A stretch of 64,000 bases of DNA. Origin: DASSSQ01 sp963839285. GTDB lineage: Bacteria > Actinomycetota > Thermoleophilia > Gaiellales > Gaiellaceae. Where the stretch lies: contig CAWIUN010000020.1 of assembly GCA_963839285.1 (NCBI GenBank), positions 248,001-312,000 of the forward strand, read 5' to 3'. The position numbers were made by a program, and so were the translations under genes. This document shows positions 6,422-12,892 of this stretch, piece by piece. How positions within the stretch are numbered: the stretch's first letter is position 1; every line of letters starts with the position of its first letter. The notes under the pieces are model-generated. The model saw only the letters and a program-made list of their open reading frames with translations. It was not told the DNA's origin and searched no databases.

Positions 6422-7861
6422 TTAGGAGCCCAGCGCCTTCTCGATGTCAGACGCCAAGAACCCGAGGAGCGCCAGCAGCTGCGCCCGACAGATCAGTTCG
6501 ACCGCTCGCACCCAAGGCTCCAGCTCATGGTCTGGGTAGCTGCGATCACCATGCGAAAGCTGGTTGCGAAGGACTCTGAGCTGCGCCGGAAACGTTGGTG
6601 CACTGGCACTGGCGATCAGTTGAGATCCAATCAGATCCAGGCGCGCATCCGATTCTATGGTCTGTCGAACGGCCGAGGGGAGCGCGTTGAGCAACAGGAG
6701 GAGTCGACGTTCAAGAGAGTCAGCCCTCCGCTTGCTCCATTCCTCCTTGAGGAATCGCAGATCATGTGTGGGCAGCCCGGCTCTAGCGGCTGCCTCGACG
6801 ACCTGTTCTCGCCGCGCCCGAAACGCGACCTGAGCTTTCGCGTCTGCTTTGCGGTTGGCGAAGCTGTGCCGCCCTTCGAGAGCCTGGATCAGATGAAGGA
6901 AGCGGGCGCGTGCAGGTAAGTCGGGCTGGAACAAGGCCGCCCGATACAGATCCACGAATGGATCATCGCTCTGCTGGAGACTACGCCAAACACGGACCAG
7001 CTTCATCGGCGTTACAGAGAGTCCGGCAAGGGTGAAGAGTGGTCGGAGGTCAGCATCGCGGCGCCATTCCTCGTCGTAATGAGCTGTGTACGGCGACTGG
7101 TGGATCCCTCCGGTAAAGACCGTGCCCGTCCGAACTTCACGTCCCTTACCGTGCTGAACGCTGAGCCACGACAGTGTCTGTGGCCGCTTGGTCGCGATAG
7201 TGGCTAGGTCGACTAGCGGTGCTATCCACTGATCTCTCCAATCGTCAAGGCTAAGCGGCTGTCGTGATCGGATATCGAAGACCGGGGCGAAGGTCAGCGC
7301 GAATCGATAAGGGTCGAGGCTGTACGTGTGCGGGTAACCAACATCGACCGTGATGCCATTACGCGTATCTCGCCAGACTCGATGTGCTGCAGGGTTCAGA
7401 GTGGCTGAGAACGTGTTCGTGGCACTCTTCGGCTTGGGCCATTTGATGTGTCCCAGCGGCTGCACTCCGAACCACAGGTCTGCGTCGCTGATCTGAAATG
7501 TCACGTGCTCGTATCGGTCATCGGGAACCGACGCGATGTCCAGACCCACGATCGCCCAGCGACCGAAGCCTTGGAATCGCTCAAGGAACCACTCCGACAT
7601 GACTGCGCCGATAACAATCACTTGCTCGTTCGACCGCAGCCGACCGATCAGGCGTGGAAGCTGTACCTCCGGGCCTGGGAACTGATAAACGAGGGTGCCG
7701 GCGGCGGAACGCTGGGGACGCCGGAGCGCTCCGTGTAGTTCGATCCTTGGGCGGCGGCGAGGCGCGAGCGCCACGTCTCCCGTGAATCGGCGTCGCCCAA
7801 CCATCCACTCCACCGCGTAGTCACCAGCCTGAGCGCCTGGATCGGGAAAGGGGCGGGGCAT
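6422..7861 (-). CDS. ApeA-like HEPN antiphage protein (479 aa)
   Basis: HEPN-domain RNases of the ApeA type are known antiphage proteins. The N-terminal ~270 residues look like the ApeA N-terminal domain (strand-rich; HGALRRPQRSAAGTLVYQF early, LSLDDWRDQWIAPLVDLATI at its end). The HEPN part shows FLHLIQALEGRHSF near residue 340, the usual entry helix, and RNQLSHGD near residue 435, the R-x4-H catalytic motif (R, N and H present). No frameshift over 480 codons, unlike many neighbours. Shorter than the ~600 aa of experimentally described ApeA (from memory). Pairs with the AbiTii gene downstream. Family assignment is confident; activity is inferred. Confidence 0.8.
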   Translation of the reverse strand: MPRPFPDPGAQAGDYAVEWMVGRRRFTGDVALAPRRRPRIELHGALRRPQRSAAGTLVYQFPGPEVQLPRLIGRLRSNEQVIVIGAVMSEWFLERFQGFGRWAIVGLDIASVPDDRYEHVTFQISDADLWFGVQPLGHIKWPKPKSATNTFSATLNPAAHRVWRDTRNGITVDVGYPHTYSLDPYRFALTFAPVFDIRSRQPLSLDDWRDQWIAPLVDLATIATKRPQTLSWLSVQHGKGREVRTGTVFTGGIHQSPYTAHYDEEWRRDADLRPLFTLAGLSVTPMKLVRVWRSLQQSDDPFVDLYRAALFQPDLPARARFLHLIQALEGRHSFANRKADAKAQVAFRARREQVVEAAARAGLPTHDLRFLKEEWSKRRADSLERRLLLLLNALPSAVRQTIESDARLDLIGSQLIASASAPTFPAQLRVLRNQLSHGDRSYPDHELEPWVRAVELICRAQLLALLGFLASDIEKALGS

Positions 7862-7969
7862 GCCCTGAACTTTGACAGGCGTAGCGGCCGTCTTTGACTC
7901 GTCGTCAGAAATGCTCCGTCCGACCCACCTGTCACGGTGAGTCAGTGACTTCGCATGACAGGAGGAACG

Positions 7970-8395
7970 TTGGCTAAGAAGGATTCGCTGCTAGCGCATT
8001 GCCTCGCCCGTGCCGTGATCGACGAGCAGGGTGGGTTGGAGGCTGCGGTCGCGAAGTATGGGCCGAACGCGGAACGCATGTCGAAGTGGCGTGCGACGGC
8101 TACGGCGGTGAAGGTCACGCCGAAGGCGTCGCGCGTCGCCGGCTTCATCATCCTGTGGGCAACGGCGATGCGGATCGACGGGCTGGATTCGTTCTCGATC
8201 ACGGAGTACCAGCGGTACTGGAACGAGAGCGAGCGACAGGCGTACCGCCGCCAGGTGGAGTTCCGCGAGTTGTGGCCCGAGTACGAGACCCCGAACGAGC
8301 TGGCTCGTCAGATCGTGGCGTACCTGCGGAAGCGGAGCGAGGGGAAGGACGAGGAGTCGACGACTGCGCTGATGACGGTGCCGGTGTTCGCGTGA
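7970..8395 (+). CDS. Element-borne hypothetical protein (141 aa)
   Basis: A perfect AGGAGG at 7960-7965 lies before TTG 7970, which I take as start; ATG 7955 in the same frame has no ribosome-binding site but would add five residues. The protein is alpha-helical and soluble in appearance (SKWRATATAVKVTP, FSITEYQRYWNESERQAYRR, ELARQIVAYLRKRSEG). No domain recognised. The first of three genes overlapping by four bases (7970-8936) in the slot between Rep and Xis/Int. Divergent from the ApeA gene with ~100 bases between, which must hold both promoters. Confidence 0.65.
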   Translation: MAKKDSLLAHCLARAVIDEQGGLEAAVAKYGPNAERMSKWRATATAVKVTPKASRVAGFIILWATAMRIDGLDSFSITEYQRYWNESERQAYRRQVEFRELWPEYETPNELARQIVAYLRKRSEGKDEESTTALMTVPVFA

Positions 8396-8595
8396 CCGGA
8401 CGGGTCATCCGCATGGCGCTGCGTCCTGGCGATGAGCCGTGGCTGTCGAAGAAGCAGCTGGCGGCGCACGTCGGGTTCACGACGCGGTGGGTCGAGCTGC
8501 GGGTGGCCGAAGGGATGCCGTGTCAGCGATGGGGCAATCGGCTCCGCTTCCGTGTGTCGGAGGTCGAGCCCTGGCTGAAGGAGAGGTACGGATGA
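8392..8595 (+). CDS. Excisionase-like helix-turn-helix protein (67 aa)
   Basis: GTG 8392 overlaps the previous stop (GTGA). The sequence is that of a small winged-HTH excisionase or phage regulator: WLSKKQLAAHVGFTTRWVEL, then RVAEGMPCQRWGNRLRFRVS and EVEPWLKERYG. Such proteins bind attachment sites to direct excision or repress integrase. Its stop overlaps the start of the integrase fragment (ATGA), the usual xis-int arrangement. Confidence 0.7.
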   Translation: MTGRVIRMALRPGDEPWLSKKQLAAHVGFTTRWVELRVAEGMPCQRWGNRLRFRVSEVEPWLKERYG

Positions 8596-8936
8596 TTCGA
8601 CCGAGGGCGGGGAGCTACGCGGTTTCGGTGTATGACCCGGCGCTGAAGCGCAAGCGGTGGGTCGGGACATTCAAGACGATGCGAGAGGCGCGCGAGGCCG
8701 AGCGGGACGCCGGACGGCGCCGTAGCGTGGGTGGATGGATGACGTGCGGCGAGTACGTGCGACGCGCGGCGGTCCGAGAGCCGCTCGGCCAGGGACTCCG
8801 GCCGGCCGTCGCCTCGAAGGGCGATCTCGCGCGGATGCTCTCCGCGCTCGGCCGAGAGGAGGATGTCGAGAAGCTCCGCCAGCTCCGCCGCCTCATCGAG
8901 CTGGAGCACGAGCTCGGGCTGGGGATCGATCTGTAG
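8592..8936 (+). pseudogene. Truncated tyrosine integrase (arm-binding N-terminus only)
   Basis: ATG 8592, 114 codons. The first ~45 residues (SYAVSVYDPALKRKRWVGTF then KTMREAREAERDA) resemble the arm-type DNA-binding domain of phage integrases, followed by TCGEYVRRA where the core-binding domain should begin. The rest (DLARMLSALGREEDVEKLRQ) is unrelated and stops at 8936. The catalytic domain with its R, H, R and Y residues is absent. Truncation lies about 50 bases before the proposed left end of the IS110 element, so insertion or an associated rearrangement probably removed the rest. The host element should no longer excise by itself. Confidence 0.55.
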
Positions 8937-8984
8937 CCTCATTCAGGTCGCCCTCTGCGACAACATGACCGGCGTGACACAGAT

Positions 8985-8999
8985 GCATGCGTGTTATCT
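8985..8999 (+). promoter_or_regulatory. Left-end half of the predicted IS110 junction promoter (-10 element)
   Basis: TTATCT at 8994-8999 would lie 17 bases after TTGACA of the right end (10264-10269) when the ends join as RE-CT-LE in a circular intermediate. Transcription would start about seven bases later, near 9006, directly before the first stem of the predicted bridge RNA. The junction promoter is an established feature of characterised IS110 elements; its presence here is inferred. Confidence 0.5.
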
Positions 9000-9007
9000 C
9001 TGTGCAT

Positions 9008-9169
9008 GCCGCCGGTAGGCGGCGAGCCCCGGAGGTGACTCTGCAAATTCATGCCCGCTGGTGCGTGGCCTTCTTTTGGTGAGTGTCCCTCCGGGGCTCA
9101 CCTGGGTGAGCGGCGTCGCTTAATAGGAGCTTGGCTTGCCCCCACGCATGCGTGCGCGCCGCTCGACCC
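9008..9169 (+). ncRNA. Predicted IS110 bridge RNA
   Basis: Three consecutive stem-loops with almost no spacer. (1) 5' stem-loop GCCGCC-GGTA-GGCGGC, 9008-9023. (2) A large hairpin closed by GAGCCCCGGAGG (9024-9035) with CCTCCGGGGCTC (9088-9099), 12 perfect pairs, plus ACTC/GAGT (9038-9041/9081-9084) and a ~40-nt internal loop: candidate target-binding loop. (3) A hairpin closed by GGGTGAGCGGCG (9104-9115) with CGCCGCTCGACCC (9157-9169), 12 pairs and one bulge: candidate donor-binding loop, holding ATAGGAGCT as in the right end and ACGCATGC complementary to the left end. This order and ~165-nt length match bridge RNAs upstream of IS110-group transposases. Guides in the target loop could not be assigned. 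Confidence 0.7.
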
Positions 9170-9202
9170 GAGATCGTACTCGCCCAGTGACTGGAGGTCG
9201 GG

Positions 9203-10256
9203 ATGGTGTTCGTCGGGATCGACACGCACAAGAGCTCGCTGGCCGTCTGCATCGTCGACGAGCTCGGCCGGCAACTCGCCGTCGACGAGTTCGCGAACGA
9301 GCCGCGCGGGCATCGCCGACTGTTGGCCTGGGTAAGCCGACAGGCGCCGGGAGCGCGGCGGTTCGGGATCGAGAGCAGCGGCTGGCTCGGACACGGGATC
9401 GCTTGTTTCCTGCTCGAGCAGGGCGAGGACGTCCGCGATGTGCGTGGGCACATGACCGCTCGCGAACGGGTGCGGATCCACGGGCACGGCAAGAGCGACC
9501 CGCGCGACGCTTACGCGATCGCCCGTGTGACGGCTCGTGAGCAGCTGGCGCCGGCGCGGGCCGACTCGTCGGCCCGGGATCTGAAGCTGCTCTCCGATTA
9601 CCGCGACCAGCTGTTGTCGGAGCGTACGCGGACGCAGAACCGGCTGCACGCCGACCTGGTCACGCTGCGCCCGGGCTACGAGCGGAAGCTGCCCTCGCTC
9701 GCGACGCCGCCGAAGCTCGATGCGGCCGAGCGGCTGCTCGCCCGTGACGACTCGGTCCAGGCGGGCCTCGCTCGCCGCAAGATCGAGCGGATCCGCGAGA
9801 TCGAGCGCGAGCGCCGCCAGGTCGAAGCGGAGATCCGTCGGCGGGTGCGCGAGCTCGGCACGGGTCTGGTCGAGCTGGTCGGCGTCGGTGAGCTGGTCGC
9901 CGCCCGGATCGTCGGCGAGGTCGGCGACGTCGCTCGCGTCCCATCGAGCCGCCACTTCGCCTCCCTCAACGGCACCGCCCCCGTCCCCGCCTCCTCCGGC
10001 CAGAAGCAGCGGCACCGGCTCAACCGCGCCGGCAACCGCCGCATGAACAAAGCGATCCACATGATGGCCCTGACGCAGGCGCGCATGGACCCACGCGCCC
10101 GCGCCTGTCGCCCGCCGCTGCGCCGAAGGCCGCACACACCGCGAAGCAACCCGCGCGCTCAAGCGGCACCTCTCCGACGTCATCTACCGCCAGCTCCGCG
10201 CCGACGCTGCCCTCACCTCAGCGACGACCTCAGACACAGATCCACGCGGAGCGTGA
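9203..10256 (+). CDS. IS110-family DEDD transposase (bridge-RNA-guided recombinase)
   Basis: ATG 9203. The N-terminal RuvC-like domain carries the DEDD acids: D in FVGIDTHKSS, E in FGIESSGW, and two D in GKSDPRDAYAIA. A coiled segment (ERIREIERERRQ) follows, then the Tnp domain with VGVGELVAARIVGEVGDVAR and SLNGTAPVPASSGQKQRHRL, where the serine nucleophile is expected, and NRAGNRRMNKAIHMMAL. Near 10100 the frame changes (net +1 or -2). The correct C-terminus (RRCAEGRTHREATRALKRHL, then IYRQL) continues in another frame to TGA 10254-10256. Either an assembly error or inactivation. Confidence 0.85.
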
Positions 10257-10263
10257 CACGACC

Positions 10264-10277
10264 TTGACATAGGAGCT
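10264..10277 (+). promoter_or_regulatory. Right-end half of the predicted IS110 junction promoter (-35 element) and core
   Basis: TTGACA at 10264-10269, eight bases before the proposed end of the element. In a circle it joins the left end's TTATCT with 17-bp spacing. In the linear form it would point out of the element at 10278. Confidence 0.5.
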
Positions 10278-10484
10278 GACTTCGCGAAGTGCTGCTCTCA
10301 GACGCGTGCGATTACCCTCCGGCGCGTTCCCATCCGCCAGAGGAACGGATCCCATGCCTGCCGTGACTTCGGTAGCCGCTGCATCCGAAAGGATGCATCT
10401 GCGTCTCGCCGGCTAATGCGGTGAGCAGGTCTCGAGGCCGGTCGAAGGTTTGCCGATCACGAGCACTGGGCAAAGTACACATAC

Positions 10485-10513
10485 TCGACAAAGACACCAA
10501 ACCGAGGTATAGT
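10485..10513 (+). promoter_or_regulatory. Promoter of the MerR-like gene
   Basis: TCGACA (10485-10490), 17-bp spacer, TATAGT (10508-10513), then ATG at 10523, so the transcript would be almost leaderless. AGTA-CACA-TACT just upstream (~10474-10485) is a short dyad that could be an operator. The region 10278-10484 shows nothing else recognisable. Confidence 0.55.
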
Positions 10514-10522
10514 CGATCAGCG

Positions 10523-10786
10523 ATGGCAACTAGAGAGTTCCTGAACGTTCGCGATACGGCTCGGGCGCTGGGCGTCCACGAGAACACGGTCCGCAACTGG
10601 GAGGAGCGCGGCATCCTCCGCGCAATCCGCCTTCCGGGCAGCGGCTACCGGCGCTTCTCGGCCGCAGACGTCGAGCGGCTCCGCACCGAGATGTTCGAGC
10701 AGCTCGCACCGGCCACCGAGGGGCCCGTCGTGAACGCCGGCCGCAAGCGCAGTGGCCGGCTCGTCTTCGGCGACGCGACCGAGTAG
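10523..10786 (+). CDS. MerR/excisionase-type helix-turn-helix protein (87 aa)
   Basis: MATREFLNVRDTARALGVHE starts a compact winged HTH; NTVRNWEERGILRAIRLPG and GYRRFSAADVERLRTEMF complete the MerR-like fold. No effector-binding domain follows, only a short tail (VVNAGRKRSGRLVFGD). It precedes the 193-aa gene in the same direction by 44 bases, so it probably regulates that gene and itself. The pair has the layout of a regulator/effector or antitoxin/toxin operon, but nothing shows toxicity. Confidence 0.7.
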   Translation: MATREFLNVRDTARALGVHENTVRNWEERGILRAIRLPGSGYRRFSAADVERLRTEMFEQLAPATEGPVVNAGRKRSGRLVFGDATE

Positions 10787-10830
10787 CGGAGGTCAAAGCC
10801 GACCGAGCGCGCGGATAGGCTGGCCGGCCG

Positions 10831-11412
10831 ATGCCGCGGAGACCCGAACGACCTGCCGACAGGGAGTACTTCGAGCGCGATCGCGTCGAGCTCTTCAGCC
10901 AGGGCGACTTGTTCCGCGACGTGCCGCTCGCGTACCCGCTGCCCGCCACCGAGCTCGTCATCGACGAGGAGAGCGGTGGCAGTCGGCGCTTCCTGAGCGG
11001 CCCGCTCGAATTCGGGTCGGCGATGCTGATCACGCCGAGCTGCTCGCTGGGCGCCCAGGGCACGGCGGGCTACGGCCATCCGGTCAGGACGCTCGTGCCG
11101 GTGCTGCCGCTCGCGGACCTCGTCGAGCGCGGCGTCGTCAAGGAGATCGCACTTGACGACCTGCGTCGGTTCGACCACCTGATCAACTACATGTACCTCC
11201 CGCCGCTCGACGTCGACGAGCTCGAGTTCTCGATGCCCGAGAGCGTCGCGCTGCTCTACATGCCGGTGACGCTCCACCATGCATTCCTCGAAGGCCAACG
11301 CGTTTCGCAGCTCGCCTACCGCGGCGCACAGCAGCTGCAGCGGAAGCTCGTCTGGTTCTACTCCGGCTGGCTCGAGGACGATCTCGATGTCTTCGAGCCC
11401 CCGATGGACTAG
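10831..11412 (+). CDS. Hypothetical protein paired with the MerR-like gene (193 aa)
   Basis: ATG 10831 to stop 11412, intact. Segments that stand out: ELFSQGDLFRDVPLAYPLPA near residue 20, SAMLITPSCSLGAQ near 65, and LINYMYLPPLDVDELEF near 115. The GD-F-DVP and I-P-SC- arrangement recurs, as far as I remember, in uncharacterised proteins of actinobacterial accessory regions; I cannot name the family. No signal peptide or membrane segment. Function unknown. Confidence 0.6.
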   Translation: MPRRPERPADREYFERDRVELFSQGDLFRDVPLAYPLPATELVIDEESGGSRRFLSGPLEFGSAMLITPSCSLGAQGTAGYGHPVRTLVPVLPLADLVERGVVKEIALDDLRRFDHLINYMYLPPLDVDELEFSMPESVALLYMPVTLHHAFLEGQRVSQLAYRGAQQLQRKLVWFYSGWLEDDLDVFEPPMD

Positions 11413-11449
11413 AAGACGAGCCGTTGGATGTGGACCTTCGATCAGGGAG

Positions 11450-12406
11450 CTAGGGGAGTGATTGCCACGCCGCCTTCTCGCCGCTCCGGACGAACAGATG
11501 CTGGTCTGTTCCATCGCGGCGCATGATCCAAAGGCTGGGATGGGCTGCCGATCCGCGCGTGAACACGATGTACAACCCGCTCGGCGACCAGGCCGGATCA
11601 CGGTCGCCGCTCCGAGTTGTGAGGTTCCTCAGACCGGATCCATTTTTCGCGATTACCGAGATGCCGTCTTCTCCGTCCCCTTCCGTCTCGGTGAAAATGT
11701 CTCCGATGCGGGTTACCCGAGTGAAGGCGACTTCGCGCCCATCAGGCGACCAAGAGGGATCGCCGCCGAGGCGGGTCAGCACTCGATAGCCGCTCCCGTC
11801 GAGATGGATCACTGCGAGCCCACGAAGTGCGAGAGTGCAGTTTCCTTTTCGGCAAAGGGAGCCTTTGCCGAAGCGATACACAATCGTTGATCCGTCCGGC
11901 GACCATGCAGGGTCGAATCCGTCAACCGACCCGTACTTCTTTCCCGGCGGTCTGATCAGTCGCGAGCGTCCCGTCGCAGCAGTGAAGATTGTCAGAGTGG
12001 GCTCGTCGCCACCCGAGCCAACGGCGATCTCTCGCCCGTCCGGAGACCAAGAGACGCCGCCCTCGCCGCGCCCAGTGTCGCCAAGTGATTTCGTCTCGCC
12101 GTTTCGGTAGCGCACCAAAAGGTCATCGAGATTCAGGGTCCCAGACGCGTAGTGTCCGACAAAAGCAAGCGTCTTTCCATCCGGCGACCACGCAGGCCCG
12201 TCACAGACGAGCCCACGACGCTTCGGAACGACCGAGAGCCTACGGAGATCGCTTCCGTCCGACGCGATCGTGTATAGGGCGCCACCACGCTCGAAGGCGA
12301 TCCTCCCGTCATGCGCGGACCTCGCGTAAGGCGCCGCCGGCGATCCGACTGAACCGGACAATCCCGCCATGACCACCGCGGCTGCGGCGAGAGCCAAACG
12401 CAGCAT
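11450..12406 (-). CDS. Exported TolB-like beta-propeller (PD40 repeats, 318 aa)
   Basis: ATG 12406 begins a signal peptide (MLRLALAAAAVVMAGLSGSV). The mature part has at least five WSPDG repeats (AWSPDGKTLAF, SWSPDGREIAV, AWSPDGSTIVY, SWSPDGREVAF, AWSPSGLYIVF), the PD40/TolB propeller signature. A cysteine pair (CRKGNC) lies in the third blade. Such proteins are extracytoplasmic binding scaffolds; the ligand is unknown. No frameshift. It stands alone between the HTH pair, which points towards it, and the att-like repeats. Confidence 0.8.
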   Translation of the reverse strand: MLRLALAAAAVVMAGLSGSVGSPAAPYARSAHDGRIAFERGGALYTIASDGSDLRRLSVVPKRRGLVCDGPAWSPDGKTLAFVGHYASGTLNLDDLLVRYRNGETKSLGDTGRGEGGVSWSPDGREIAVGSGGDEPTLTIFTAATGRSRLIRPPGKKYGSVDGFDPAWSPDGSTIVYRFGKGSLCRKGNCTLALRGLAVIHLDGSGYRVLTRLGGDPSWSPDGREVAFTRVTRIGDIFTETEGDGEDGISVIAKNGSGLRNLTTRSGDRDPAWSPSGLYIVFTRGSAAHPSLWIMRRDGTDQHLFVRSGEKAAWQSLP

Positions 12407-12519
12407 CGATTACCTCCCTGAGTGGAACCCCTTTGCTTTATCTCGACCACTGATCATCATGAGCGGGGCATCATGTCGACGCCGGCTTCTCGAGGCGATC
12501 TCGCCGACAGCGCGATCGA

Positions 12520-12555
12520 GGGAACCTTGCGCGGGTTCGACTCCCGCCGCCTCCA
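12520..12555 (+). repeat. tRNA/tmRNA 3'-end-like sequence, copy 1 (putative att)
   Basis: Contains GCGGGTTCGACTCCCGC, a perfect T-arm (5-bp stem, TTCGACT loop), followed by CGCCTCC and A as the 3' acceptor strand and discriminator. No matching 5' acceptor, D-arm or anticodon arm precedes it, so it is not a whole tRNA. The preceding GGGAACC-TGCG is shared with copy 2. The usual footprint of integrase-mediated insertion at a tRNA or tmRNA gene. The 110-bp hairpin repeat starts at its last bases. Confidence 0.6.
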
Positions 12556-12662
12556 TCGGGACTCCTTCGGCAATCGCTTCGGAAATTCGGAGCGGGAGGG
12601 GTCAGCAGGACGGGAACGGCGGCCGCGGGGCCGCCGTTCAGCGTCTCGGGGCGTGTTTCCGC
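12553..12662. repeat. 110-bp repeat with conserved hairpin, copy 2
   Basis: Second copy of 2784-2893. The 11-bp stem (12614-12624/12629-12639) is identical while the loop differs. It starts at the CCA of the att-like sequence, linking the two boundaries of the accessory region. Together with the two att-like copies it fills the 486-base gap between the propeller gene and the acyltransferase. Confidence 0.7.
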
Positions 12663-12701
12663 CTCGGTGTCGCCCCGGAAACGAGGCACGTAATTCGCGG
12701 T

Positions 12702-12736
12702 GGGAACCGTGCGAGGTTCGACTCCCGCCGCCTCCA
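12702..12736 (+). repeat. tRNA/tmRNA 3'-end-like sequence, copy 2 (putative att)
   Basis: GGGAACC-TGCG then GAGGTTCGACTCCCGCCGCC and TCCA, the same 3' end as copy 1 with a slightly decayed T-stem. About 180 bases from copy 1. Confidence 0.55.
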
Positions 12737-12892
12737 GTTTGCCCCGCTCGAGGCGCTTGTGGATCGGAACGATTCAGCCGCTCCCGGCCAGACCGGGGTA
12801 CGAAGATCCGCCGATGGCGACCGGGCCCCTGCGGGCCAGAATGCAATCCACGGAGCGTGATTCGGCGCCGAGCCCTGCCACGAGGCCGCGCA

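Larger units (their letters stand above)
8985..10277 (+). mobile_element. IS110-family insertion element with predicted bridge RNA
   Basis: Consists of a 5' non-coding region (8985-9202), a DEDD transposase gene and a short 3' end. The right end is placed at 10277 because ATAGGAGCT (10269-10277) also occurs inside the predicted donor-binding hairpin (9123-9131). The left end is placed at 8985 because GCATGCGTG (8985-8993) is complementary to the other side of the same hairpin (9143-9151). If CT at 10276-10277 is the core, the left flank shows AT rather than CT, so the left boundary may be off by a base or altered. The family has no terminal inverted repeats. Confidence 0.65.
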
